DNA of 36,737 nt from Flagellimonas onchidii (GTDB lineage Bacteria; Bacteroidota; Bacteroidia; Flavobacteriales; Flavobacteriaceae): contig NZ_SRXX01000025.1 in the NCBI RefSeq assembly GCF_004804315.1, forward strand, positions 1-36,737. Reading direction: 5' to 3'. How positions within the stretch are numbered: the first letter of the stretch is position 1; each line of letters opens with the position of its first letter. The notes under the pieces are model-generated. The model searched no databases, was not told where the DNA came from, and saw only the letters and a list, made by a program, of their open reading frames with translations. Positions 14,741 through 23,045 of the stretch are shown here, one piece after another. The position numbers and the translations under genes are program-made.

Positions 14741-15835
14741 ATGAACAAGATGCACAAAGAGAAAATAGTAGTTAAGGCTCCTGGCAGAACCTGTCTTTTT
14801 GGAGACCACCAAGATTACTTGGGACTTCCTGTAATTGCATGTGCAATAGATAGATATATGCTACTTAAGGGCGAAATCAATAACAATGGCCAGTTGATTG
14901 TAAACATGCCCGATGTAGGACATACAAGAACCTTTAAGATAGGAAAAGATAATGGTACACCGGAACAAGGAGACTTTTTGCTCACAGCGCTTAAAGTTTT
15001 GGAAAAATATGGATGCATTCCTGATAAGGGGTATACGGTAGAAATAACCAGTAACATAGCCATAAATGCCGGAACCTCTAGTTCCAGTGCCCTTCTTTTG
15101 GTTTGGGTCCAATTCTTGGTCGAAGCTTTTGGATGCGATCGTAAGGTTGATAAAGGGCTACTTTCCCAGCTCGCATACGAAGCTGAAGTAACTTATCATG
15201 GAAGTCCAGGAGGTAAAATGGACCAATATAGTATTGGAATGGGTAATATCATTTATTTGGAAACTGGCGACAAGTTTTCATATGAAATGTTTTATCAACC
15301 CATTTCCGGACTTATAGTTGCTGAATCGGGAATACCAAAACAGACCACAGGGGTCTTAGGTGAACTTAAGACCAAGGCTCTCATGGCCATCGATGAAGTT
15401 GCGAAAAATTGCCCAGATTTTAATTTGGAGACGGCTACTGAAGAAGATCTTCCCAAGTATCTTGAATATGTTTCTGAAGACTTGAAGATTTATTTCTCCG
15501 CAGCGATTATCAATCACAGCATAACCCAGAAGGCGCTGCAAGAATTCAAGAAAACTGAATTGAATGTTGAAAGAATTGGTGAGTTGATGAACCATCATCA
15601 TCATATTCTAAAAGACTATCTAGATCTTACCGTTCCAAAAATTGACAATATGGTGGATGCTGCATTGGCTGCAGGTGCTTTGGGTGCAAAAATTGTAGGA
15701 TCTGGACGAGGAGGAAGCATCGTAGTATTGGCAAAGGACGGAGATCAAGATAAAGTGGTGAAGGCATTGATAGAAGGAGGTGCAGAAAACGCCTACGCCG
15801 TTTCTGTTGATGAGGGCGTTAGAATTGTGCAATAA
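14741..15835 (+). CDS. GHMP-family sugar kinase (galactokinase-like)
   Basis: The 364-residue protein has the three GHMP motifs. The first, APGRTCLFGDHQDYLGLP (about 13-30), corresponds to the galactokinase signature. The second is the phosphate loop INAGTSSSSAL (about 108-117). The third is GAKIVGSGRGGS near the C-terminus. Asp161 in GGKMDQYSIG corresponds to the catalytic base of galactokinases. It should phosphorylate a sugar at C1 using ATP in the cytoplasm. Galactose is one candidate, but fucose, arabinose or uronates are handled by the same superfamily, and the second motif is atypical (SSSS rather than SSSA). A sugar nucleotidyltransferase starts 15 bases downstream, so the pair would make an NDP-sugar. 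Confidence 0.75.
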   Translation: MNKMHKEKIVVKAPGRTCLFGDHQDYLGLPVIACAIDRYMLLKGEINNNGQLIVNMPDVGHTRTFKIGKDNGTPEQGDFLLTALKVLEKYGCIPDKGYTVEITSNIAINAGTSSSSALLLVWVQFLVEAFGCDRKVDKGLLSQLAYEAEVTYHGSPGGKMDQYSIGMGNIIYLETGDKFSYEMFYQPISGLIVAESGIPKQTTGVLGELKTKALMAIDEVAKNCPDFNLETATEEDLPKYLEYVSEDLKIYFSAAIINHSITQKALQEFKKTELNVERIGELMNHHHHILKDYLDLTVPKIDNMVDAALAAGALGAKIVGSGRGGSIVVLAKDGDQDKVVKALIEGGAENAYAVSVDEGVRIVQ

Positions 15836-15850
15836 AATCTAAAAAATAAA

Positions 15851-16738
15851 ATGAGCAAACATACTACCAGTTTAGTGGTTTTAGCCGGTGGAGCTTCTTC
15901 CAGAATGAAAAAGCCACCAAAAGAAGGTAAAGGACTTTCAGAAAAAGAAATCGAAGAGGCTAACCAACGGAGCAAGAGTCTTATAACTGTTAGCAACGAT
16001 GGTCGTCCTATGATGGATTATGTGCTGTACAATATCAAGAAAGCCGGTTTTACCAACATCTATATCGTCATTGGTCCAAAAGGTGATCTTTTTAAAAATT
16101 TTTACGGAGATCAAGGCACGGATAATAATTTTCACGGGATGAAGCTATCGTTTGCCGTGCAGCATATACCCGAAGGACGGGTAAAGCCTTTTGGAACGGC
16201 AGATGCGCTATACCAAGCGGTAGAGCAGTTCCCCGAATTGAATGAGACCAGTTATGTTGTCTGTAACAGTGATAATCTTTATTCTGTTGAAGCCTTAAAG
16301 TTACTTGCGGAAAGCGCTTCGCCCCATGCTTTCATTGCTTATGATAGAGATGCATTAAGTTTCCCTTCAGAAAGAATTTCCAGATTCGCCCTTGTAGAAC
16401 TTGATTCAAATGGAGCCTTGACCAATATTGTTGAAAAACCATCTGAGAATGAAGTGGAAAACTATAGAGATACTTCAGGAAAGCTGAGAGTGAGCATGAA
16501 TGTTTTCAAATTTGATGGTAACATGATGTACCCTTACCTTAAAAATTGTCCGGTGCATCCTGAAAGAAATGAAAAAGAGCTTCCAACCGCATTGATGAAT
16601 ATGCTGGATGATAACGAAGGGACCATGATTGGCCTGCCTTTGTCAGAACATGTGCCTGATTTGACATCCAAGGAAGACATCAAAGAAGTCAAAACATATC
16701 TTGAAAAGTATTACCCTAAATTGGATTGGGATTTGTAA
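15851..16738 (+). CDS. Sugar-1-phosphate nucleotidyltransferase
   Basis: The 295-residue protein has the NTP_transferase Rossmann-like fold. The N-terminal SLVVLAGGASSRM binds the nucleotide, RSKSLITV contributes a lysine, KPFGTADALYQA is the nucleotide/sugar loop, and VVCNSDNLYS holds the metal-binding aspartate. It would transfer NMP from an NTP to a sugar-1-phosphate, releasing pyrophosphate. Placed directly after a C1 sugar kinase, it likely uses the product of that kinase. The 25-residue insert after the signature loop (KKPPKEGKGLSEKEIEEANQ) is lysine- and glutamate-rich and unlike the compact loop of RmlA or GalU. NTP and sugar specificity are unknown. Confidence 0.75.
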   Translation: MSKHTTSLVVLAGGASSRMKKPPKEGKGLSEKEIEEANQRSKSLITVSNDGRPMMDYVLYNIKKAGFTNIYIVIGPKGDLFKNFYGDQGTDNNFHGMKLSFAVQHIPEGRVKPFGTADALYQAVEQFPELNETSYVVCNSDNLYSVEALKLLAESASPHAFIAYDRDALSFPSERISRFALVELDSNGALTNIVEKPSENEVENYRDTSGKLRVSMNVFKFDGNMMYPYLKNCPVHPERNEKELPTALMNMLDDNEGTMIGLPLSEHVPDLTSKEDIKEVKTYLEKYYPKLDWDL

Positions 16739-16751
16739 ATAAAATCCCAAT
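16725..16751. other. Hairpin overlapping the nucleotidyltransferase stop codon
   Basis: ATTGGGATTT (16725-16734) pairs perfectly with AAATCCCAAT (16742-16751) around a 7-base loop that contains the TAA stop. It resembles a terminator stem but has no T-run after it in either direction. It may stabilise the 3' end of the mRNA. Confidence 0.4.
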
Positions 16752-16814
16752 GATTTGAGCGCTTTCGTTCTGCATTCCCTTTTTGAACCTTATTTTTACA
16801 TAAAGTTCAACTGA

Positions 16815-18548
16815 ATGCTCAAAAAGCTTTTCCCGATTTTCTCATGGATAAGGGAGTACAATCGCTCTTGCCTGTTCAATGATGTAACTGCCGGAATTAC
16901 CTTGGGCATTATGTTGGTCCCTCAGGGTATGGCTTATGCCATGATTGCTGGGATGCCTCCTATATATGGCCTTTATGCTGCATTGGTTCCCCAATTGGTT
17001 TATGCCGTAACAGGAACTTCTAGACAGTTAGCTGTTGGGCCAGTCGCAATGGACTCTTTGTTGGTTGCAGCCGGCATAGGAGCCTTACAGCTTTCCAACA
17101 TCCAGGACTATATAGCCGCTGTCTTATTTTTGACACTGATTATTGGAGGTTTGCAGCTCATATTGGGGTTTTTAAGGATGGGCTTTTTCGTCAACTTCTT
17201 GTCTAAACCCGTAATAAGTGGATTTACTTCCGCCGCCGCAATTTTGATTGGCTTAGGGCAATTAAAACATGTTTTGGGAATAGAAATCCAACAATCGAGT
17301 AAAATCTATATTCTCTTATCCAATATTTTCGGGGAATTGCACGGTATAAATCTTTATGCTCTGTTAATGGGTATGGGCGCTATTCTATTGATACTTTTGG
17401 TAGGGAAGATGAGCAAAAAAATACCTGCACCCCTATTACTGGTGATTTTGGGAATAGCTGCCGTATTTGCATTCGGATTGGAAACCAAAGGGGTCAAGGT
17501 GGTAGGTGAAATTCCTAAGGGACTTCCTGAATTCATACTGCCGGATTTAAGCGTTAATGGATTGGGACAATTGATTCCAATAGCAATTACCATAGCACTC
17601 TTTGGTTATATGGAATCTATTTCCATTGCTAAATCTATAGAAGAAAAACATCCAGAATATGAAATTGATGCTAATCAGGAATTAAAGGCATTGGGACTTT
17701 CCAATCTTTTGGGGTCCCTATTTCAATCTTTTCCGGTTTCCGGAAGTTTTTCAAGAACTGCGGTTAATGATCAGGCGGGTGCCAAAACAGGCGTAAGCTT
17801 GATTATAAGTGCTTTGATAATTGCTGGAACATTACTTTTCTTAACTCCATTCTTTTATAACCTTCCTACAACTGTCTTGGGCGCTATCATTATTGTTTCG
17901 GTATTTGGATTGATTGATGTAAAGTACCCGATTATACTGTTCAAGCATAGAAAAGATGAATTTTTTCTATTGATAACCACTTTTATCATGACTCTTTTTA
18001 TTGGTTTGATAGAGGGAATCTTACTTGGAGTATTGCTCTCCTTGTTACTTCTGGTTTACCGAACTTCACATCCACATATTGCAGTCTTGGGAAGAATCAA
18101 AGGCTCGGATTACTTTAAGAATGTGGAACGATTCTCCAAAGAAGTGGACATTGACAAAGACAAGTTGATTATTAGGTTTGATGCCCAACTATATTTTGGC
18201 AACAAGGATTATTTTAAAAAAGAATTGTACAGGCATATCGACCGAAAAGGGCCACTTCTTAATTATGTGATATTGAATGCTGAGGCCATAAATTATATAG
18301 ACAGCAGTGCCGCTTCAATGTTGGAAAGAATTATAAAAGATTTACATAAAAAAGGGATTCGTTTCTTTGTTGCAGGTGCCATAGGTCCCACCCGTGATAT
18401 TTTCTTCAGTAGTGGACTGATAAATGTCATAGGAACGGAAAATCTTTTTGTGCGAACTTTCGAGGCTGTTGCATATTGTACGAATCAAACAGAAAGAAAC
18501 GAAATTCAAGAAAAAATATCCTTACAATCCAAAGCGAAGCATTTGTAA
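16815..18548 (+). CDS. SulP-family anion (sulfate) transporter with STAS domain
   Basis: The 577-residue protein has a multi-span membrane domain bearing the SulP signature (VTAGITLGIMLVPQGMAYA, then GLYAALVPQLVYAVTGTSRQ, and later GSFSRTAVN). A cytoplasmic C-terminal STAS domain (about 440-560) has the IDSSAASMLERI loop. SulP proteins exchange sulfate, bicarbonate or other anions across the inner membrane. Position after sulfatases and before persulfide/thiosulfate genes favours sulfate, but this is context, not residue-level proof. The next gene starts 40 bases later and may be co-transcribed. Confidence 0.85.
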   Translation: MLKKLFPIFSWIREYNRSCLFNDVTAGITLGIMLVPQGMAYAMIAGMPPIYGLYAALVPQLVYAVTGTSRQLAVGPVAMDSLLVAAGIGALQLSNIQDYIAAVLFLTLIIGGLQLILGFLRMGFFVNFLSKPVISGFTSAAAILIGLGQLKHVLGIEIQQSSKIYILLSNIFGELHGINLYALLMGMGAILLILLVGKMSKKIPAPLLLVILGIAAVFAFGLETKGVKVVGEIPKGLPEFILPDLSVNGLGQLIPIAITIALFGYMESISIAKSIEEKHPEYEIDANQELKALGLSNLLGSLFQSFPVSGSFSRTAVNDQAGAKTGVSLIISALIIAGTLLFLTPFFYNLPTTVLGAIIIVSVFGLIDVKYPIILFKHRKDEFFLLITTFIMTLFIGLIEGILLGVLLSLLLLVYRTSHPHIAVLGRIKGSDYFKNVERFSKEVDIDKDKLIIRFDAQLYFGNKDYFKKELYRHIDRKGPLLNYVILNAEAINYIDSSAASMLERIIKDLHKKGIRFFVAGAIGPTRDIFFSSGLINVIGTENLFVRTFEAVAYCTNQTERNEIQEKISLQSKAKHL

Positions 18549-18588
18549 CTTTGATTATTGGGTTGTCTAAACTTTAAAAATGTAGTTT

Positions 18589-19998
18589 ATGAAAATAGAA
18601 CAGATATATACCGGATGCTTGGCACAGGGAGCCTACTATATTGAAAGTGAGGGCGAAGCCGCCATTGTGGATCCCTTGCGAGAGGTCAAGCCCTATGTCA
18701 AACGCGCTAAGGATGATGAAGCCGAAATCAAATACATTTTCGAAACCCATTTTCATGCCGATTTCGTAAGTGGACACGTGACCTTGTCAAAGGAAACCGG
18801 AGCACCGATTATCTATGGACCCAACGCAAACCCTTCCTTTGAAGCGATCAGTGCTCAAGACGGGCAAGAATTTAAGTTGGGCAAATTGACTATAAAGGTA
18901 CTGCACACACCTGGACACACGATGGAAAGCACAACCTTTCTATTAAGGGACGAGACAGGAAAAGACTATGCCATTTTTAGCGGGGATACACTTTTCTTAG
19001 GAGATGTGGGAAGACCCGATTTGGCCCAAAAAGCGGCCCATATGACCCAAGAAGAACTGGCAGGTACCTTGTTTGATAGTCTTCGCAATAAAATAATGCC
19101 TTTGGCAGACGATGTAATCGTTTATCCCGCGCATGGTGCAGGTTCGGCATGTGGAAAAAACATGATGAAGGAAACGGTTGATACGCTAGGGAACCAAAAG
19201 AAGATGAACTATGCACTTCGTGCCAACATGACCAGGGATGAATTCATCAAAGAAGTCACGGATGGACTTTTACCGCCTCCACAGTACTTTCCTTTGAACG
19301 TAAAAATGAACAAAGAAGGATATGAGGATATCGACACAATACTGGAAAGGGGTACCAGGGCATTATCTCCCGATGCTTTTGAAGCTGCTGCAAACGAAAC
19401 TGGTGCTGTAGTGCTAGATGTACGCCATCAAGACGAATTTGCTTCCGCTCACGTACCTAGATCCATTTTTATTGGATTGGGGGGTAGTTTTGCACCATGG
19501 GTCGGAGCTTTGATTGCTGATGTGGAACAACCTATTCTTTTAGTGGCCCCCGAAGGTAAAGAGGAGGAGACCATCACTAGGCTTTCGCGCGTTGGATTCG
19601 ATGCTACCTTAGGCTATTTGGAAGGTGGCATTGAAGCATGGAAAGCCGCTGGAAAAGAAGTTGATACCGTTAAAAGTGTAAACGCAGATGAGTTGAAACA
19701 AAAGTTGGAAGATAAAGTGCCTGTATTCGATGTTAGAAAAGAATCTGAATTTAATGCAGAACATATAGATGTAGCAAAGTTGACCCCTTTGGATTTCCTC
19801 AATGACCATTTATCTGAATTTCCAGAGGAAGAAACATTTTATGTGCATTGTGCAGGGGGATACCGTAGCATGATTGCCGCTTCTATTTTGAAAAGTAGGG
19901 GAATTCATAATTTAATTGACGTGGCGGGAGGATTCAAAGCTATCAAGGAAGCTGGGATTCCGGTAACAGATTTCGTTTGTCCAACAACACTTAAATAA
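18589..19998 (+). CDS. Persulfide dioxygenase-like MBL hydrolase fused to two rhodanese domains
   Basis: The 469-residue cytoplasmic protein starts with a metallo-beta-lactamase-fold domain (1-250). It has the metal ligands H54-x-H56-x-D58 in ETHFHADFVSGH, H110 in HTPGH, D133 in FSGDTLF, and a histidine in YPAHGAG, the set found in ETHE1-type persulfide dioxygenases. Two rhodanese domains follow. The first (about 265-355) lacks a catalytic cysteine, since its active-site loop reads LLVAPEGKEE. The second (about 365-465) has the active loop YVHCAGGYRS. It would oxidise or transfer sulfane sulfur. Its stop overlaps the start of the next rhodanese gene by one base. Confidence 0.85.
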   Translation: MKIEQIYTGCLAQGAYYIESEGEAAIVDPLREVKPYVKRAKDDEAEIKYIFETHFHADFVSGHVTLSKETGAPIIYGPNANPSFEAISAQDGQEFKLGKLTIKVLHTPGHTMESTTFLLRDETGKDYAIFSGDTLFLGDVGRPDLAQKAAHMTQEELAGTLFDSLRNKIMPLADDVIVYPAHGAGSACGKNMMKETVDTLGNQKKMNYALRANMTRDEFIKEVTDGLLPPPQYFPLNVKMNKEGYEDIDTILERGTRALSPDAFEAAANETGAVVLDVRHQDEFASAHVPRSIFIGLGGSFAPWVGALIADVEQPILLVAPEGKEEETITRLSRVGFDATLGYLEGGIEAWKAAGKEVDTVKSVNADELKQKLEDKVPVFDVRKESEFNAEHIDVAKLTPLDFLNDHLSEFPEEETFYVHCAGGYRSMIAASILKSRGIHNLIDVAGGFKAIKEAGIPVTDFVCPTTLK

Positions 19999-20366
19999 TG
20001 AAGCTTCAACAGATTTGGATGGTGTTTGTTTTGCTTGTGGTTTTGGGCTGCAAGCAGGAAACTTCAGAAGTTATTATCATTACAAAACCAGAATTGGTAG
20101 CCGTCTTGGAGGAGGGAAACATCCAATTAGTGGATGTGAGAAGACCTGAGGAATATAAACAAGGTCACATCAATGGAGCAACAAACATTAATGTCTTGGA
20201 TTCTGTTGGTTTTGTCAAAGGAGTTGTTTCATTGGACAAAAAAAACCCGATTTACATCTATTGTCAGGCTGGGAAAAGAAGTAAAAAAGCTTCCGAAAAA
20301 TTAAAAGAAATGGGATTCTTGACCATTTATGATTATTCGGAAGGGTACGGCTCTTGGGAGGACTAG
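19998..20366 (+). CDS. Rhodanese-domain lipoprotein
   Basis: The 122-residue protein has a lipoprotein signal (VFVLLVVLGC, Cys18) and one rhodanese domain. The catalytic Cys89 is in the loop YIYCQAGKRS, and the entry motif is LVDVRRPEEYKQGHI. It should handle sulfane sulfur in the periplasm, complementing the cytoplasmic fusion protein encoded just upstream. The ATG uses the last base of the preceding stop (TAATG), so translation is coupled. Its 3' end overlaps the convergent hydroxylase gene by 4 bases. Confidence 0.85.
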   Translation: MKLQQIWMVFVLLVVLGCKQETSEVIIITKPELVAVLEEGNIQLVDVRRPEEYKQGHINGATNINVLDSVGFVKGVVSLDKKNPIYIYCQAGKRSKKASEKLKEMGFLTIYDYSEGYGSWED

Positions 20367-21244
20367 ATTTTCTTCTGTTTTGATTTGAATCCATAAACCA
20401 ATTGTTTCCAAAAACTCTTTGGAATTTTTTCGTCACCAGGAAAGCCCAAGGGAATCGTTCCACTTTGTTCAGGAATATAGTTGGTTTTAAAAAGATAATC
20501 CCATAGACTTAGGCTGATGCCAAAATTCACACCATATCTCCCTTCAGGAAGGGTATAGGAATGATGGTATAAATGCATCACTGGATTGTTCAATATATAT
20601 TTTAATGGCCCCCAAGTCAATTTGATGTTTGCATGGTTTAAATGCCCAATAGCAATGGCTGCAAAATGTACAATGTAGGCTTGCTCTGGTTCAAACCCTC
20701 CTAAAAACATTACCCCAAGAGTTTTTAGCGGTTTGTACAGAATGTTTTCCATCCAGTGGTATCTCAGATGAGCTGCAAACCCCATCTCTTTTACACTATG
20801 GTGAATTTTATGGAATTGCCATAACACTGGAAACTTATGAAGGCAGACATGTGTAAACCACTGTACAAAATCCAAAAGAATAAAGAAAACAAGAAGTTGT
20901 AACCACTGGGGCCACGAAATCGGATTCACAATCGCCAAACTTTTGGACGTAACACCAAGATTTGTAAAAGCTACCTCGAGGAGGTTATAAAATCCGCTTA
21001 TGAAAATGGCGAAAATGAAAAAATTGAAGAACATGTAGAATGCATCCAACCAAAAATCCTTCCGAAAAATCGATTGTTCTTTTCGCCAAGGGAAGGTCAT
21101 TTCCAATATCCAAACGAGTATAGAAATTACGATTAACCCCCAAAAGTAGTTGGTGTACCACGGTACATCAAATAGTATGGAATTCCATGTCCAGCGGGCA
21201 GCTCCTTCAAAACCATCGGTTAAGGCTGTGATGTAGTCATTCAT
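20363..21244 (-). CDS. Fatty acid hydroxylase / sterol desaturase-superfamily membrane protein
   Basis: The 293-residue integral membrane protein has the histidine boxes of the di-iron hydroxylase superfamily: H132-VCL-H136, H145-KI-H148-H149, a HLNH, and HLYHHS near 230. Several membrane segments (about 33-50, 68-88 and 113-130) hold the histidines at the cytoplasmic face. It would hydroxylate or desaturate a lipid using oxygen; the substrate is unknown (carotenoid, fatty acid or hopanoid-like are all possible). It runs opposite to the sulfur genes on both sides and is probably an independent unit. Confidence 0.8.
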   Translation of the reverse strand: MNDYITALTDGFEGAARWTWNSILFDVPWYTNYFWGLIVISILVWILEMTFPWRKEQSIFRKDFWLDAFYMFFNFFIFAIFISGFYNLLEVAFTNLGVTSKSLAIVNPISWPQWLQLLVFFILLDFVQWFTHVCLHKFPVLWQFHKIHHSVKEMGFAAHLRYHWMENILYKPLKTLGVMFLGGFEPEQAYIVHFAAIAIGHLNHANIKLTWGPLKYILNNPVMHLYHHSYTLPEGRYGVNFGISLSLWDYLFKTNYIPEQSGTIPLGFPGDEKIPKSFWKQLVYGFKSKQKKI

Positions 21245-21338
21245 AACGGAAAGATAGAACTATTTTCAACCATAATTAAGCATTCAGTTATCCTTGTTTT
21301 GTTTAAAGGTTTAATTTTATGCAAACTAAAGTTACACC

Positions 21339-21896
21339 ATGGAAATAATATATCAACCTTGGCCATGGTATGTATCAGGACCATTGATTGCGGTGGTCAT
21401 GTTCATATTGATTATGTCAGGGAAACGGTTCGGAATGTCATCAAACCTAAGAACACTTTGTACCATATGCGGAGCGGGAAAACACGCTGATTTTTTTCAA
21501 TTTGATTGGAAATCACAACGTTGGAACCTAGTAGTTGTGGCGGGGACCATAATAGGAGGGTTTATTGGAGCTAATCTTCTATCACCAGAGTCATCAGTGA
21601 CTATTGCAAAAGATACAGTTATAGAACTACAGAATTTGGGGTTTGATAGCGCCGGTTCGGCCTACATGCCCACGGAACTTTTTGACAATTTCGTTTTTAC
21701 AGACCTTAAAAGTATGGCCTTGTTAATTATCGGAGGGTTTTTGGTAGGCTTTGGAGCTCGATATGCGGGGGGATGTACCTCTGGTCATGCCATTTCGGGA
21801 CTCAGCAATTTGCAAGTACCATCTTTAATTGCCGTATTCGGTTTTTTTCTGGGAGGGTTGTTTATGGTTCACGTTTTATTTCCATTGATTTTTTAG
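21339..21896 (+). CDS. YeeE/YedE-family membrane protein, first half (thiosulfate-transporter-like)
   Basis: The 185-residue membrane protein has a C-terminal signature GARYAGGCTSGHAISGLSN typical of YeeE/YedE (TsuA-like) proteins, where the cysteine lines the transport path. Upstream is a less usual CTICGAG near residue 45. Family members import thiosulfate or other sulfur compounds. Here the two halves of the fold are separate genes, this and the next, which is common in Bacteroidota. The 2-base gap to the second half (21898) supports a heteromeric transporter. Nearby rhodanese genes fit sulfane sulfur traffic. Confidence 0.8.
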   Translation: MEIIYQPWPWYVSGPLIAVVMFILIMSGKRFGMSSNLRTLCTICGAGKHADFFQFDWKSQRWNLVVVAGTIIGGFIGANLLSPESSVTIAKDTVIELQNLGFDSAGSAYMPTELFDNFVFTDLKSMALLIIGGFLVGFGARYAGGCTSGHAISGLSNLQVPSLIAVFGFFLGGLFMVHVLFPLIF

Positions 21897-21897
21897 C

Positions 21898-22311
21898 ATG
21901 AGAACACTTATTCATTTATTGATAGGAATATTTTTTGGAATTCTATTATTCAAATGTGAAGCAGCATCTTGGTTCCGCATTTATGAAATGTTTCGGTTCG
22001 ATGCTTTCCATATGTATGGCATTATTGGCTCTGCTCTGGTTGTGGGCATTATTTTGATACAGCTGATAAAGAGGTTCAATCTCAAATCTTTTTATGGAGA
22101 GAAAATAGAAATACCTTCAAAAGAAAAGAGTTTTAGAAGATACCTGTTCGGTGGAATCTTTTTTGGACTGGGTTGGGCTTTGGCTGGAGCATGTCCTGGG
22201 CCTATTTTTACACTGTTGGGTGCAGGGTTTCTTCCTATTGCGGTGGTATTAATTTCTGCGGTTTTGGGAACATTTGTTTACGGGATTTTAAAGAATCGAT
22301 TGCCGCATTGA
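21898..22311 (+). CDS. YeeE/YedE-family membrane protein, second half
   Basis: The 137-residue membrane protein has the second conserved segment GGIFFGLGWALAGACPGPIF, whose cysteine corresponds to the other pore cysteine of full-length YeeE/YedE proteins. Four hydrophobic stretches are visible. It starts one base after the TAG of the first half, so the two are translated together. Role as above: probable uptake of thiosulfate or a related reduced sulfur species. Confidence 0.8.
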   Translation: MRTLIHLLIGIFFGILLFKCEAASWFRIYEMFRFDAFHMYGIIGSALVVGIILIQLIKRFNLKSFYGEKIEIPSKEKSFRRYLFGGIFFGLGWALAGACPGPIFTLLGAGFLPIAVVLISAVLGTFVYGILKNRLPH

Positions 22312-22406
22312 AGTTGGAATTAACGTAATATTCGAACATGATGACGAATTTGGATGGTTGTTTCGAACCAACAGCATAGATTTACCAGCTTGAAAAATGT
22401 TCCCCT

Positions 22407-22793
22407 GTGCAAAGAACGGTTTTTATTATAGACGATGATTTGGTGTCACAGTTCGCAACAAGATATTGTATTCAGCAATATCAAGAGGAATTTAATATCA
22501 TTACTTGTTCCAGCGGAGAAGAAGGATTAGATACCTGTTTGGATTTCGCTGAAAACAGAAATGGTCTGCCAGACATAATTTTTCTGGATTTAGTTATGGA
22601 TGGGATGGATGGCTGGACTTTTTTGGATAACCTCCAAAACCTTTTTAAAGGTCATAAACTACCAAAAGTATATGTGCTTTCGGCCTTTACCAACACCAAT
22701 GACCGTAACATAGCCAAGTCTCATAGTTTGGTATCGGGTCATATTGATAAACCACTTTCTAGAAGTCTTTTGGATGGCATTTTTTCACAATAA
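22407..22793 (+). CDS. Receiver-only (CheY-like) response regulator
   Basis: The 128-residue single-domain receiver has an acidic pocket (IIDDD, residues 8-11), the phosphoacceptor Asp61 in IIFLDLVMDGMDGW, the switch Ser92 in VLSAFT, and Lys115 in DKPL. It starts with GTG, since the nearest ATG is in another frame. No output domain or neighbouring kinase is present, so it may act as a phosphorelay or protein-interaction module for a histidine kinase elsewhere. It is not obviously co-transcribed with the YeeE genes (95 bases apart). Confidence 0.8.
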   Translation: MQRTVFIIDDDLVSQFATRYCIQQYQEEFNIITCSSGEEGLDTCLDFAENRNGLPDIIFLDLVMDGMDGWTFLDNLQNLFKGHKLPKVYVLSAFTNTNDRNIAKSHSLVSGHIDKPLSRSLLDGIFSQ

Positions 22794-22894
22794 GAATTTT
22801 GGACGTCAATGCTAGTTTGATTGAGAAGGAAAGTACCACCATTAGCGAAAATTATTTCAAAAAAACATATTTTTGCTATTCGTTTTGGGAATGA

Positions 22895-22922
22895 TTCCAT
22901 AGTTCAATGGATGAAATAGAAG
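22895..22922 (+). pseudogene. Broken tRNA-Arg-like 5' half
   Basis: CATAGTTCAATGGATGAAAT and the following AGAAG (22898-22922) match the D-arm and anticodon-stem part of the intact tRNA-Arg downstream at 22 of 25 positions. It stops exactly where the anticodon loop would begin, and its continuation is found at 23030-23045 beyond the intact tRNA. The acceptor part is degraded, so it is not functional. Confidence 0.5.
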
Positions 22923-22932
22923 CCTGCCTGCC
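22923..22932 (+). repeat. Left arm of 10-bp inverted repeat around the tRNA gene
   Basis: CCTGCCTGCC, the exact reverse complement of GGCAGGCAGG at 23020-23029. The two arms bracket the tRNA gene and mark the boundaries of the segment lying between the two halves of the broken tRNA-like copy. Confidence 0.7.
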
Positions 22933-22943
22933 AAAATCATTAA

Positions 22944-23015
22944 GGCCTCATAGTTCAAGGGATAGAATAGAAGTTTCCTAAACTTTAGATCCAGGTTCGA
23001 GTCCTGGTGAGGCTA
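22944..23015 (+). tRNA. tRNA-Arg (anticodon CCT)
   Basis: A full cloverleaf of 72 bases can be drawn. The acceptor stem is GGCCTCA/TGAGGCT (with one G-T pair), the D stem GTTC/GAAT, and the anticodon stem GAAGT/ACTTT with loop TTCCTAA (anticodon CCT, reading AGG). The T stem is CCAGG/CCTGG with loop TTCGAGT, and the discriminator is A. CCA is not encoded. It is a single gene flanked by inverted repeat arms and by halves of a second tRNA-like sequence. Confidence 0.85.
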
Positions 23016-23019
23016 CTTC

Positions 23020-23029
23020 GGCAGGCAGG
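23020..23029 (-). repeat. Right arm of 10-bp inverted repeat around the tRNA gene
   Basis: GGCAGGCAGG, pairing perfectly with 22923-22932. In RNA the arms could enclose the tRNA in a long stem or, after processing, act as a terminator-like element, but no T-run follows. Confidence 0.7.
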
Positions 23030-23045
23030 TTCCCTAAACTTTAGG
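23030..23045 (+). pseudogene. Broken tRNA-Arg-like anticodon-arm segment
   Basis: TTCCCTAAACTTTAGG repeats the anticodon loop and 3' stem of the intact tRNA (twelve identical bases, CCTAAACTTTAG). Joined directly to 22895-22922 it would restore an anticodon arm. No T-arm or acceptor follows. The rest of 23046-23234 shows nothing I can identify. Confidence 0.45.

Noticed and set aside
16725..16751. Intrinsic terminator after the nucleotidyltransferase
   Set aside because: The stem is perfect but no T-run follows on either strand, so I list it only as a hairpin.
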